Shown here one piece after another: positions 1 to 10,243 of a stretch of DNA of 22,229 bases. A model generated the notes under the pieces. The model was not told the DNA's origin. It made no database searches and saw only the letters and a list, made by a program, of their open reading frames with translations. The number at the start of each line of letters is the position of its first letter. Position 1 is the stretch's first letter. Source of the stretch: Saprospiraceae bacterium (GTDB taxonomy: Bacteria > Bacteroidota > Bacteroidia > Chitinophagales > Saprospiraceae); assembly GCA_016717145.1 (NCBI GenBank), contig JADKGD010000070.1:1-22229 (forward strand), written 5' to 3'. Both the position numbers and the translations under genes were made by a program.

Positions 1-826
1 CTATTTCTATAAATCAATGGTACAGAAGTTACCCGCTTGTCGAGTTTTGGAGCAAGGCTTACTACCAGGAAGATGCTGATGTATCAAAAGAATTGTCCAA
101 AATATATAAAAGCAGGAATGAATATTCTGGCCAACAGTTCCGTCGAAAGTGTAGATATAAAAGGTAGTCAATGTAAAGTGACCGTTAAAAACAGGAAAGA
201 CAATACCATTCAGACTATTGAATGTGATGTGAGTACTGTCAGCTGCAAGTGTATCACCAAACGTTGAAGATATTGGACTGGAAGCCTTGGGTATTAAGAT
301 TGGAGAAAAATGATAAAAGTAGACAAATATTACAATACGAATGTTGCAGGCATTTATGCTATAGATGATGTCATTCCAACCCCTGCCTTCGCTCACGTGG
401 CTAGTGCTCCGGGCATTACTTGTGTGGAAAATAGCAGGCCATCATCCTGAAGCGATCGATTACTCTAACATTCCATCCTGTTACATATTGCTGGCCCGAG
501 GTATCAAGTGTAGGTTTGACTGAAACTCAACGATAAAAGCGGGACAAAGAACTTGAATGGAAAATTCCCATTTTTCTGACTCAAGGCAAAGGCCAGCACG
601 TAAAGTTCTAAAGTTTTGTAAAAGTAATATATGATGCAAAGTATGGCGGGTTGCTGGGTGCACACATGATTGGCGCTAATGTTACTGAATTGATCGCCGA
701 ACTGGTGGTTGCTAAAAAGTTGGAAAGTACCGGCATGGAGATTTTAAAATCCATCCATCCGCATCCTACTATGGTGAGGCCATAATGGAAGCCACGGCAG
801 CAGCATATGATGAAGTCGTCCATTTG
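1..826 (+). pseudogene. lpd: Dihydrolipoamide dehydrogenase (E3), 3' part, frameshifted
   Basis: FAD/NAD-dependent E3 subunit of the 2-oxoacid dehydrogenase complexes, which reoxidises lipoyl groups in the cytoplasm. The reading moves between frames several times. It gives the NAD-binding stretch (AGMNILANSSVESV), the second FAD-binding segment (YAIDDVIPTPAFAHVASAPG, where GDV is usual), GHHPEAIDYSNIPS with PEVSSVGLTE, and the dimerisation domain (YGGLLGAHMIGANVTELIAE). It ends with HPHPT, which carries the catalytic His, and AAAYDEVVHL. The 5' half lies outside the window. The normal stop after VVHL is missing, so the last frame reads on into the next gene. The family assignment is secure. 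The indels probably include consensus errors, because conserved residues resume directly after each one. Confidence 0.85.
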
Positions 827-907
827 CCAGCAAATATAAATTCACTAAATATAAGTCCTTTGCTGGATCATTTCTCTGGAGTGTCCTTTGTGTTTACCAA
901 TTTGGAG

Positions 908-1394
908 ATGAAAAAAATAGCTCTGATTTCCATTAATCATTCTTACTTTGGTGATGAAATCACCGAACATCTAACAGGTGTAGATGAAATATGGCATGCC
1001 GGAGATATTGGTGATCTGGCCTCAATTTCCAAATACCGTAAAATAGCAGCTTTCAGAGCTGTTTATGGAAATATTGACGACCAGTCGGTCAAAGACATCT
1101 TTCCCCTAAATGATATTTTTTGTGACGGCATAAAAGTATTTATGACCCATATCGACGGATATCCCGGTAAATACAGTACGAGAGTAAATAAAATAATAAA
1201 GGAGGAAAAACCAAATTTATACATTTGTGGTCACTCTCACATATGCAAAGTCATGCCAGGACAAATCCAACTGATCTGCTGCATATAGATCCCGGAGCAT
1301 ATGGACACCCATGGTTTCACAAGATGCGAACCATTTTAAATTTGACATTGATCATGGCAAAATTCAAAATCAAGTAGCTGTAAATTGGGATTGA
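908..1394 (+). pseudogene. YfcE/MJ0936-type metallophosphoesterase, frameshifted
   Basis: Small calcineurin-like phosphoesterase of the YfcE type, a two-metal cytoplasmic phosphodiesterase. The start at 908 (MKKIALIS) is where the family normally begins; the open frame upstream is lpd read-through. Visible motifs are WHAGDIGD (metal binding), VYGNIDD, MTHIDGYPG and ICGHSH. Beyond about 1255 the product continues in other frames (IDPGAYG, then FDIDHGKIQNQVAV) to a stop at 1392. The first metal motif is normally SD.H but reads SINH here, so the metal-binding Asp is missing, either by real loss or by compensating base errors. About 160 residues, normal for the family. It lies some 80 bp after the end of lpd on the same strand. 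Confidence 0.8.
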
Positions 1395-1510
1395 GAGGTT
1401 TATCGACGAATATCAGACAGCTATAATAATTTAACATGAGTTCGATGTGATTTTGTCATGATTTTTTTATATTATGGCAAAAATCCGCCAAATTATGTGT
1501 ATTTGCATTT

Positions 1511-1563
1511 GTGACCCTGGGTTTAAACCCAGGGTTACAAATATTTAACCCTTACGGGGTTTT
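1511..1563. repeat. REP-like double palindrome in the 1395-1835 intergenic region
   Basis: Positions 1511-1538 form a 28-bp palindrome centred on TTTAAA with one mismatched pair (arms GTGACCCTGGGTTT and AAACCCAGGGTTAC). It is followed at about 1546-1562 by a second imperfect hairpin (AACCC, short loop, GGGGTT). Paired palindromes like these resemble extragenic REP elements mobilised by RAYT transposases, but no such transposase is in this window. The rest of the 440-bp stretch between the phosphoesterase and the next gene contains nothing I recognise on either strand. Confidence 0.55.
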
Positions 1564-1835
1564 ATGGTAAAAAATCTAGCACTGACTTTAACATAAAGCA
1601 TTATAAATGATTGTTTTATTCGCCGTACTCACGTTAATTTAGTGAAATCCTTAATGACAACCTTGCTTGAAGGAAATAATAATCCCAATACAGGCTTCTA
1701 TCCTTCAAAAATATATCAGTGGTTGTATTTATTTAATCTTAACTCTGTTTGGAAATTTCCTTTGTTTTTAAACATGATAACATTTATTTGGACATACCAG
1801 GTAACAATATTATTTTTGCTGGAAACATAACATAA

Positions 1836-2572
1836 ATGCTTGATGCTATATTAAGAGATAACGGTAGTTTTTCCAATTACAGTCCGGAACATTTTGATTT
1901 GTTTTGTAGCTGTATTTGTTTTCATTTTGGTTGCTTTATATCTCGCAAAAATCATTGGAATGCCGATAAACAACGAAAGTACATAACCATCATATGCGTT
2001 TTTGGTGCCATGACACAAATATTCAAAATATGGTATCGTCTTTATATTGTTACATTTTGATCCGACTGTTGACTACCACTTCGCCGCTATGCATAATGCA
2101 TTAATCATTGTCTTTCATAATGTGGTATAGGTGGAAACTTGCCTGGGCAGTTACTTATTTCTGGATCATTTCGGCTTGCGCTCAATCTATATTCCGCACA
2201 ACCCTGACAGATAGTATGCCAAAGTGTGAAGCGATTAGATATTGGGCTGTCCGTACAATTATCATCCTGGCGGCATTCTACATGCATTCTGTATATAATT
2301 TCCCTCGATTTTAAAGATGCTATAAAATCCGGAATCAGGCTTAATTTATTGGTGATGGTGATATCACCCAATAAATATGGCACTTGACTCCAGTTACATG
2401 TACTTAAATGCTAAACCACCGGGCAGAACATTTTACGATTTACTGGGACCCTGGCCAGGGCTGCTTCATCTCCCCTGGAAATTGCCTTGGTAATAATATT
2501 TAGCATCATTCTTATTCCTTTTTATTGGGACAAATTAAAGGCCAATATGTTTTTAAAAGGTATTAATTTTAA
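1836..2572 (+). pseudogene. YwaF/TIGR02206 family integral membrane protein, frameshifted
   Basis: Multi-pass inner-membrane protein of unknown function. The ATG at 1836 starts MLDAILRDNG and leads to SPEHFDLF, the usual N-terminal signature. After frame changes come hydrophobic helices (FVFILVALYLAKIIG, WAVTYFWIISACAQS, IIILAAFYM) and the family hallmark YMYLNAKPPGR with TFYDLLGPWPG near 2398-2460, then a last helix (IIFSIILIPFYWDK). About 235 residues, as expected. The true stop is unclear: the last frame stays open to 2672, into the convergent DUF5777 gene, so I place the end just after the final helix. At least four indels break the frame. Confidence 0.75.
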
Positions 2573-2603
2573 GCTGCGGTTAGTTCAGAACAATGATATC
2601 AGC

Positions 2604-3472
2604 TTATATCTTTCGCGATTTCACGGTGAATACCCTACTTACATTAAATCCAAAATGAATACCACCACTTGACCAACTCTCATTGGTCTCGGCAATAAAT
2701 CCTTTTCGATCTGAGACCTGCTGTTAGTAAGATGAAGTTGGAATACATGCCCGCCTGTTTCAATGTCTACGCCGACAGAAAGAATTTTTAAATTGTGATA
2801 GCTGATTTGGTGCCACATAAATATATTCTGCATTTAAGGTTAATCTTTCAGTCAATTTTATTCTTCCCCTGCACCCAATGCATAAACATCGTTTTTTCAG
2901 ACGTGGTAGCTACCAGATTTCTATGCACAATAGTTGGACATAATTGCAAACTAAATGCTTCGCTAAATTTTCTTCCGACAGATTAATTGTCACTGGTTGA
3001 GTACAACCTACTGGAAAATAATTATCTCTATCCGGGTTTCTTACTTAAAATTATTTTGAACTGCTGATGTCAGTAACAATGCAACAGTCAGCGGCATTTC
3101 TTTTTCGGTATACTACGACGAATCGGTTTATATTTTGAAAACCGTCGTAAGTTTTTCAAAGCTACTTCGATTCAATGGTAAATTTGTCTAACAAGACCAT
3201 AATCAAAACCTTATGGTCGCATTATCCAAACCAAACAGCTCATAAGCTCCCCCATTTACCGGTCCAAATCTGTGTCCGATTTTAAAATCAAGAACACCTG
3301 CAGCAGTACTTTCAGGAGAGTGCAGATTGATGACACGATTAGTTTGGAAACTGGCATTTTGTGTATTCTGTCACTTCCTCATTCCCAAGCAAGAGATAAT
3401 AGGTCATCTGCCTGTGCGGAAATTTTATTGATATAAAAAACAAAAAAGCAAATAATAAAGTTGGTGTTTCAT
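2604..3472 (-). pseudogene. DUF5777 family beta-barrel-like protein, frameshifted
   Basis: Starts at 3472 with MKHQLYYLLFCFL, a secretion signal. The product then shows the DUF5777 pattern in pieces: FKIGHRFGPVNGGAYELFGL, GLGRSSFEKTYDG (reconstructed across an indel), VVATRF-type barrel strands, SVGVDIETGGHVFQLHLTN and HFGFNVSRVFTVK, ending at a stop at 2604. About 290 residues, close to the family norm. These Bacteroidota proteins have repeated amphipathic strands suggesting an outer-membrane barrel; the function is unknown. It is the last gene of a minus-strand block with YceI, OB-fold and cytochrome genes, which suggests an envelope redox or stress role (inference). Confidence 0.8.
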
Positions 3473-3534
3473 ATGGATAATATTGTGTAATTGCAACTTA
3501 CAGGATAACTCAAAATAAATGATCAATGTAAATT

Positions 3535-4119
3535 CTATGCGAAGATACAAATTTCTTTGATATTTATTTTAATAATTCCAAGATTTGCAGAGACATTAAC
3601 ACTTACAGTTTTTGCAATTTGATCTTTTACAAGTGAAGGAACGCTAATGTTATAATCTGCAATAGTTATAGGAAACGTAGCATTTGCTGTTATCTTACCT
3701 GCTTTCATGTCTAATATGGCGTCTGTACTTACCTTTTTGAGCCAATGCCATGAATGGTTAAATCACCTGATACCTTAACGTTAATTTTTTGATTTTTTTG
3801 AAGGGTCTAAAATCACATATTATCGATCTGGCCCTTTAAAAGTTGCTTTTGGAAATTTAGAACTTTCCATATAGTTTTTCATTAAAATGCTCCTGCATCA
3901 ATGCCTTTCAATTGAAAACCCTTTTTAAATGGCTTTTAAATTCCAACTTGCTGATTTGCTGCATCCAACACAATTTGAAGATTTATTGTGTCCTTCAATT
4001 TTTCCATCTTTGTATCTGAATAAAATGAAATGGACGCCGATTTAGTAAAATGTTTTTGGAGTCAAACCAGCTTGGATACTTCCAATACCGATAATCAAAA
4101 TCATGATAAATTGTTTCAT
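3535..4119 (-). pseudogene. YceI family periplasmic lipocalin-like protein (copy 1), frameshifted
   Basis: Starts at 4119 (MKQFIMILIIGIGSIQA, a signal peptide) and ends at 3535, about 194 residues. YceI proteins are beta-barrel, lipocalin-like periplasmic proteins that bind isoprenoid lipids or related amphiphiles. Pieces in successive frames match the family: IEGHNK, MKNYMESSKFPKATFKG (the core motif), KVSTDAILDMKAGKITANAT, FPITIADYNISVPSLV and AKTVSVNVSANLGI. Several one-base indels interrupt it. It follows the OB-fold gene by about 140 bp and precedes DUF5777 by 62 bp on the same strand. A second, diverged YceI gene is at 6912-7446. Confidence 0.85.
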
Positions 4120-4259
4120 TGCGTATTGTTTTATATTTTATTTGATTAATCATAAGACCGCCGAAGAAATATTAAAAGCAAATATGTTGTCAGCAAACCT
4201 TATATTAATAAAGACGATCAGGCCATGTTTTGTTACAAACTCAAATAATCATCTCTACA

Positions 4260-4687
4260 TTAATATTGTGTTAAACTTTCATCAGTTGGCCTGGTGAGAA
4301 TAATGTCTGATACTTTCCTGTACAAAAATCCTTTGACTTTGACTACATCGCCAACTTTTACTGATTTATTAGCATCCGGACTTTCAAACTCACAAATGAC
4401 TGAAGCCATCTCATTTCCTGTGTCAAGTGCAATACTACTTCACCCGTCAGATTATTAGTAGCTTTGATACTCCCTTTAACTTCTATTATTTTGTCCGGAA
4501 TACATCTGATCTGCTTTTGTTTCATCCAGTTCATGGGAAGCCAGCAATTCTGCCGGTGAGATCCCAACATCTGCCATAGCATCTTTGGTTTCTGCGCTGT
4601 GGTTTATTGTACATACTAATATGATAATAGCGCCGCTGCAATGAGTATAAAGAATTAAAAGGAATAAATTTTTTATCTGCTTATCAT
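4260..4687 (-). pseudogene. OB-fold (tRNA_anti-like) secreted or membrane-anchored protein, frameshifted
   Basis: The ATG at 4687 gives a basic start followed by a hydrophobic helix (LFTLIAAALL, reconstructed). A spacer follows (DAMADVGISPAELLASHELD, reconstructed) and then an OB-fold: KIIEVKGSIKATNNLTGEVV, GNEMASVICEFESPDANK, VKVGDVVKVKGFLYRKVSD, ending LTRPTDESLTQY at 4260. About 142 residues. This arrangement matches the small tRNA_anti-like (PF12869) proteins common in Bacteroidota, in which the OB-fold is exported; the function is unknown. It sits between cytochrome and YceI genes on the same strand. The assignment rests on the pattern and length of the strands rather than on catalytic residues. 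Confidence 0.7.
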
Positions 4688-4735
4688 TATTTTAATGTGA
4701 AAGACATTGTTGATTCTATTGACTAAAAATCAAAA

Positions 4736-5096
4736 TTAATTATTAGGACTACCTGCACAGACACATGACTCCAATTTCAAAATTTTACAGGCTTCATTTT
4801 GCACTTTTTGGCATAGCGCTATAAGGAGCAGATTGTTTTACTGATCCCACAAGAGACCCACTATTGGCGCCAAAAAGTACCTTCCCTTTCGAGGTTAATC
4901 CCGCCGCCCAATAGTTGACGCGGCTTTATCGTATGACAAGTCAGACAATTGATAACCAGTATTGGCTGGATATCTTGGGAAAACTTACATTTACAGTTAT
5001 ACATTTAGAAGCAGGATATGGGTCTTCGACAGAGTCATAATAACATGATGTTAAGAACAAAGCTGAAAAAATATAAACAGAAAATAAATTCTTCAT
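4736..5096 (-). pseudogene. Small one-heme c-type cytochrome lipoprotein, frameshifted
   Basis: Starts at 5096 with MKNLFSVYIFSALFLTSC, a lipoprotein signal with a lipobox-like LTSC. It continues DSVEDPYPASKC and, after a frame change, SQDIQPILVINCLTCHTIKP, with an intact CXXCH heme-attachment motif (4933-4947), then GGG and a C-terminal AGSPNN at the stop at 4736. About 120 residues. It resembles the heme domain of the larger gene upstream (same CTSCH/GGGINL layout), so the two probably arose from a common domain. Likely a periplasmic electron carrier anchored by lipid. Two or three indels break the frame. Confidence 0.75.
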
Positions 5097-5169
5097 TTGA
5101 TCACAAAAGGTGGCTTGAATGAATCGCAAAGTAGACAATTCAAGGATATTATAAAAAAAGATATATTAA

Positions 5170-6134
5170 TTATTGGGTACCGGCATCAATCCAGGATTTT
5201 ATTTTTTAATGGTGCAGTCGCCTAATTTTGCACTACCCTGAGACATTGTCTTATGGAGGCGTCCAGCTTATGGAACCATACAGACGGCCGTTGTCCGCTG
5301 CTGCTTTCATACCCGCATATGAATCTAAATTTATCCCACCACCTGCATTTCCGGTTCCTGACAACTTGTACACGAAGCCAAAGCAGGTTTGATGTACGCA
5401 AAAAAAATAATGACAGATGTGCAAGGTTGACTAATATTGTCGCACATCATTTTTGCGCCAAGAAGAATCCACTGAGCTATAATATTTATTTTGATTATAG
5501 TCAATTTGGGACTTGGCGGTGGCGGCATTATGTCGTCCGGGTCATTTTAGTAATTACTTCATAAATTTTACTTTTTGATAAATTAAGGCTTGGTTTCACC
5601 GACCCGTACTGATTACTTTACTATAATTGTCCAGTATAACGCCTTCAGCTGGCGCCGCCGTGTTGTGACAAGCTGTATATGCGCAGCCCCAGTTTGGCCA
5701 TGGGCAAAACATCTTTTCAAAGTAAATGACATCTTCCTTACATGGTACACCTGTCGGCATTGTGTCGACCGGCATTGGAGGATATATAGTAATATAGGTT
5801 GAATCACAAATACTGCCATTGCCCGCGACAATACAGAAGTGGTAACGATGTCAGTTGCTGACCATTCAATTTCTAAATATAACAAAATGGGGATCCATTA
5901 CAAAACTCCCTTGTCCTGATGGTTTAGGGTTCACAAACCTTAAAAGAACATTGAAGTAGTAATGACGATATCATCTACATTTGCACCTGCTTTGATCAGT
6001 CAGACATGTCACTGGGGAAGGGAGTAACTGTTTTATAGGAACTTACAGGCTTAACCGGTGGTAAAGACGGTTCATGAGTACACCTAAAGGAAAATCAAAA
6101 AAAATAGTCGCTTGAATTAATATATTTGATTCAT
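5170..6134 (-). pseudogene. Two-heme c-type cytochrome lipoprotein, frameshifted
   Basis: The likely start is at 6134, with a hydrophobic leader and a probable lipobox Cys in CTHEPSLPPVKPVSSYK. A first heme domain follows: KEDVIYFEKDVLPMF (reconstructed), then CAYTACHN, a CX4CH rather than CXXCH motif, and LDNYSKVIST, NLSKSKIYEVITKM, MPPPPSPKL and IIAQWILLGAK. A second heme domain has ALASCTSC followed after a one-base gap by H, then GGGINLDSY and WIDAGTQ at the stop (5170). This is the order found in Bacteroidota and Planctomycetes Cyt-C-like proteins (PSCyt-type). A periplasmic electron-transfer role is inferred. The segment between 5800 and 5990 is too scrambled to assign. Confidence 0.75.
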
Positions 6135-6407
6135 AATTATCTATATATTTTACCAATAGACCATAATGTATCCTCATTTGTTATAAAAGCTACAAAATAT
6201 CAAGCTGAAAAGGGATAAAATTAAGTTGAACCGGAAATTAAATAATCCAACCGATCTCGAATAGATTTAATTTGCGGCATGCTTCTCAAAACTCGATTCG
6301 GTCAGCAAACGACCAAAATTCAAACTTTAAGACATAGAAAAAGAAATACGAATGTCATACACTCATAATGAGTAAGGAATCCTTTCAACTAAACATGTGT
6401 GCTATAC

Positions 6408-6621
6408 TTACTTTTTAACGTCACAAGTATTAATACCCACCAAGGTGTAAAGTGGGCCAAAAGCTAATTAAACTGGTAAGGGCAAAAATAACCGCCAGAA
6501 CTCCTAAAATAATTGCCATAGTACCTGATATAAAATTAAAATAGTATAAGACTGCAATTAAAATTGCCAGACTTAATCTGATTATTTTGTCAGTATTACC
6601 CCATATTTTTGTCATGATCAT
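6408..6621 (-). CDS. DUF2892 (YgaP-like) small membrane protein, one frameshift near the end
   Basis: A short two-helix membrane protein: NTDKIIRLSLAILIAVLYY, then ISGTMAIILGVLAVIFALTS. The family ending FGPLYTLVGINTC is recovered if one extra T in the run near 6460 is ignored, giving a stop at 6408 and about 70 residues; without the correction the frame stops at 6430. ATGs at 6621 and 6615 are both possible starts; the second fits the family better. DUF2892 domains occur alone or fused to rhodanese domains (YgaP); no rhodanese is present here. The 273 bp between its stop and the cytochrome start hold no gene I recognise. The 290 bp upstream separate it from the divergent YceI operon and should contain both promoters. 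Confidence 0.8.
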
Positions 6622-6911
6622 AAATGTTTAAATCGTTTAATAATCCCCAAATATATGTCATTTACAAATACATTAAAATGACCTGAATCATATATATAAA
6701 TAAATAAAAACCTATGTTTGATAATCTGTTAGAAGTAGACAACATCTAAAATAGAGCCGATGTTATACGCAGCAAGAAATTTACCGAAAAAGAACAAATA
6801 ATTGTGAATAATGTATCATGATAAAAAACTAATGCCCGATTAAAACTGAAATTTTGCTTGTTCAGTCAAATTTAATTAATTGAATTGGTCAGAAATTTAC
6901 TATTTTGGAGA

Positions 6912-7446
6912 ATGAAAATGTTTATTATTGTTTTTGTCATGAGCACCGGCACATGGGTCAATCTGACCAATTGCAGATAAAAGGGAATATATTTTTCATT
7001 TCGGATGCAAGCCTGGAGATAATTAAAGCAAGAGGTGATCGCTGGAAGGTAGTAACTTGGTTCAAAATAAAATTTGCGTTTTCGGTTTCGTATGCGATCT
7101 TTTAATGGATTCAACAGTGCACTACAACAAGAAACATTTTAATGAAAACTATTTGGAATCTGATAAATTTCCTGCTGCAACTTATGTGGGCAAATTGTTG
7201 GACCCGATTGATTTATCAAAAGATGCCTCCTATCAGGTCAGAACAAAAGGTATTTTTACCATACATGGTGTAGGTAGCAGACGAATTTTAAACAGCAGTA
7301 TAACTGTAAAAATAAATTGTTGTTATTGAGGTCCTCTTTTATAATTTCTTTGGAAGATTATAATATCAGTATACCAAAAGCATCGTAAACAAAAAATAGC
7401 AGGAAAAGAAATTAATGTATCATTAGAAGCGCAACTGGGGTTATGA
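6912..7446 (+). pseudogene. YceI family lipocalin-like protein (copy 2), frameshifted
   Basis: ATG at 6912 (MKMFIIVFVMSTGTWVN), preceded by GGAGA. The leader is followed by NIFFISDASLEIIKA and, after frame changes, HFNENYLESDKFPAATYVGK, the YceI core motif, then IDLSKDASYQVRTKGIFTIH, SSITVK, ISLEDYNISVPK-like residues and AGKEINVSLEAQLGL. The stop at 7444-7446 overlaps the sensor kinase start (ATGA). About 178 residues. Tight coupling to a two-component system is unusual for YceI and suggests that the protein binds or presents a ligand to the sensor (inference). The sequence is clearly diverged from the copy at 3535-4119. Confidence 0.8.
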
Positions 7447-10243
7447 ATGTGCATATTTTATGGATACTGCTCTTTTCTACAACTGTTTGGGCAACAATAT
7501 CATTTAATCATCATGAAATAAGTACTGATCTTGTTAGATCAATCCTTCAGTTGTATACAGACACAAAACCGACTTTGTCTTTGTTGCCTCATCAGAAGGT
7601 TTGTTGAAATATGATGGTATAAAACATAAAGTGATCTTAGAAATGACTCCGGTTCAAATAAAAAAGTAAGATCGTTATTTCAGGATAACCATACGTTATG
7701 GATTGGATACGAAGATGGAGCTATTTATACTTATGTCAATGACATGCTTACACCATGGGTAATACCTGAAGGATGGCCCAATGCTCTATTACATCGATAT
7801 TACGGGATATAAGTGGCTTAATCTGGATTGCGACATATGGTGAAGGGGTATATATCTACGATAATAAAACCCTGTATAATATTGATGCGGACGATGGTTT
7901 GTTAAGCACGGACATCTATACTATGGTTGCTATGAAAGATGGTCGTATTTTTGTGGGTACAGATGCCGGAATTCAGGAATGTGGATTTAAGAATAATCAA
8001 AATTAATACTTTCTCCTGCATTTTGCTTCCGCTTTAAAAAATGATATAATTACGGTATTACAATCGACCCATGACGGAAAGTAAGCTTTATATTCGGGAC
8101 ATATGAACATGGATTATGGCTTGCTGACTTAAGTACAAATCACTTGATACAAACACCATTAAGAATCAGAACATCACTGATATTCAGCTCTTACTGGATG
8201 ATGAAATGATCATACAAACGGATAATAAACAACAATTATTTCATTACAATACTAGCAAAACATAGTTTCAGGCATATCAACATCCGGTCTTGAATCCGAC
8301 TTGTCCATTATTGATATATTTGTTGATGTTGAGGCCAGTATCTGGATTCTTTGCAGAAATAATGGCCTTGTGTCAGCATCCGCCAATTTCATAAAGTTCT
8401 ATACCGGTATAAAATATATTCAAACAATCCAAAGTATAAAGGCATAACTTACCTTGGCAATGAAAATGTCTTATAAAACCGATCTTAAATCACCAGATAG
8501 AAAACTTATTGATGGTGAAAATATACCCCTTTACTTTATCTTCCTCAAAAAAATGAACTATGGTGCGGAACATTCCGGAAACGGCATTATAACCTTAAAT
8601 TTATCCACCTTTAAAAAACATCGGATAACTGAAAAAGACGGCTTGGCCAATAATAATATCCTATATCTTGCATTAAGGAAAAATTCGATTTGGGCATCCA
8701 CTTTAGCTGGAATCAATGAAATAAATTCTGAAGGCAAAGTACTTAAAACACTTAACAGAAAAAACAGGACTTAATTCAGATTACAATTATACTTTATTTA
8801 CGGACAAAGCACAAAATATGTGGGTAGGAACAGCCGGAAAAGGGATTATTAAAATCAGTTCGATGAAGTTATTAAACCGTATATAAGCAATCATACAGTA
8901 CTTTCGTTTGCTCAGGACAGAAATCATGTGATTTGGTTTAGCACACTTAATGAAGGCATTGGTTATATCAAACATGACAGCATAACAATGCTTGGCATCG
9001 AGGATGGACTGACTGAAATACACATTTCAGGTTTAGTTTCTGACAAAGATGGGAATATTTTGGTTTTTCACCATACCGGAATAGATGTTATTAATGTTGA
9101 TAATTTTAATATAATTAATATTGGCAACAATATTGGTATAAGTAAAGTGGGCTCAAAACATCAATGCTGTGTGTAAGACAAAGACAACAATGTATGGATA
9201 ACTGAATCAGACAAGGTAATCAAATACGGTCAAAATACCCAAAATTACTTGAAGCCAAATGTATTGATTGACAAGATTCGGTTAGGGCAAAAAAACTTAA
9301 TTAACATGTCCGAAAGTTGTACTGCCTCATAATGAAAATGATTTTTTTAATCGAATATTCCGGTCTTTGGATGCAGTATCCCAGGCTGTTAAATATAAAT
9401 ATAAACTTGAATCCATAGACATCGAATGGCGTTATACCACTGATCAAAAACTAATTTATCCCAACTTGTCACCAGGCAATTATTGTTTCATTTTAGAGTG
9501 TTCCATTAATGATAATTTTGACTTTGTGGATAAATTTGAAGTGGCATTTACTATAAAGCCAGCTTATTGGCAAACCCTGTGGTTTAAAGTGCTGGTAAGC
9601 TTTGTTTTAGGTTTGATAGGGTATTTTGTTCTTACCAGAAGTAAAATGCGTCAAAAATTACTTGATGAAATCAAAACTGACCAACTTAAAAACCAACGGA
9701 AACGTTAAAAAGCCAGATAAACCCTCACTTTCTGTTTAATAGTTTTAATACTTTGGTTTCTATCATTGAAAGCAACCCAAAACAAGCAGTCATGTTTGTT
9801 GAACATCTTTCGGACTTTTACAGGTCAATTTTACAATATAGAGATGATGATTTGATCTTACTTAAAGAAGAGTTTTCTATCATGGATAATTACATATTTT
9901 TACTTAAACAGAGATTTGGAAGTAGCATTGTATTTGATATTTCTGATACAGGTACAGAACAATATTTTTATTATTCCTCTGACATTGCAGTTATTATTGG
10001 AGAATGCAGTAAAACATAATATTGTATCCAAATCTAAACCATTGTACATAAAAAATCAGTTTGAAGGAAGACAAGCTTTGGGTATGTAATAATATTCAAA
10101 ATAAAATCAATACAGATGTTTCTACCCACTTTGGTCTTCAATCACTGTCAAAAAGATATTCAAGTATGATGCAAAAAGATATTGAAATTACTCAGGATAA
10201 TGGGGCTTTTTGTGTAAAAATTCCGCTAAAATTAAAAGAATGA
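7443..10243 (+). pseudogene. Propeller-type sensor histidine kinase of the LytS group, many frameshifts
   Basis: Starts in an ATGA overlap with YceI: MNVHILWILLFSTTVWA is a signal peptide. The periplasmic part has two-component-regulator propeller blades: LWIGYEDGAIYTYVNDM, ISGLIWIATYGEGVYIYDN, EKDGLANNNILYLAL, SIWASTLAGINEI, WVGTAGKGI (across an indel) and VIWFSTLNEGIGYI. A Y_Y_Y domain (KYKLESIDIEWRYTTDQ) and one membrane helix (LVSFVLGLIGYFVL) follow. The cytoplasmic part is a His_kinase domain: the His of QINPHFLFNSFNTLV is at 9726-9728, and the N-box LLENAVKHN is near 9997-10020. It ends PLKLKE at 10243. About 930 residues over at least ten frames. It likely senses an extracellular ligand and phosphorylates the adjacent regulator. 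Confidence 0.85.

Noticed and set aside
785..1288. One open frame joining the lpd C terminus to a phosphoesterase, as a possible fusion protein
   Set aside because: VVHL is the usual lpd end and MKKIALIS the usual phosphoesterase start. A lost stop codon by indel explains the read-through.
1642..1830. Plus-strand open frame of 62 codons upstream of the YwaF-like gene
   Set aside because: Low-complexity, hydrophobic by AT content, with no similarity to a known family and no continuation in other frames.
5253..5885. Several plus- and minus-strand open frames of 65-103 codons
   Set aside because: They are pieces or shadows of the two-heme cytochrome, whose motifs run through other minus-strand frames.
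6721..6832. Possible small plus-strand gene starting MFDNLLEVDNI
   Set aside because: It stops after 11 codons, and the continuation gives no family pattern; it lies in the divergent promoter region.
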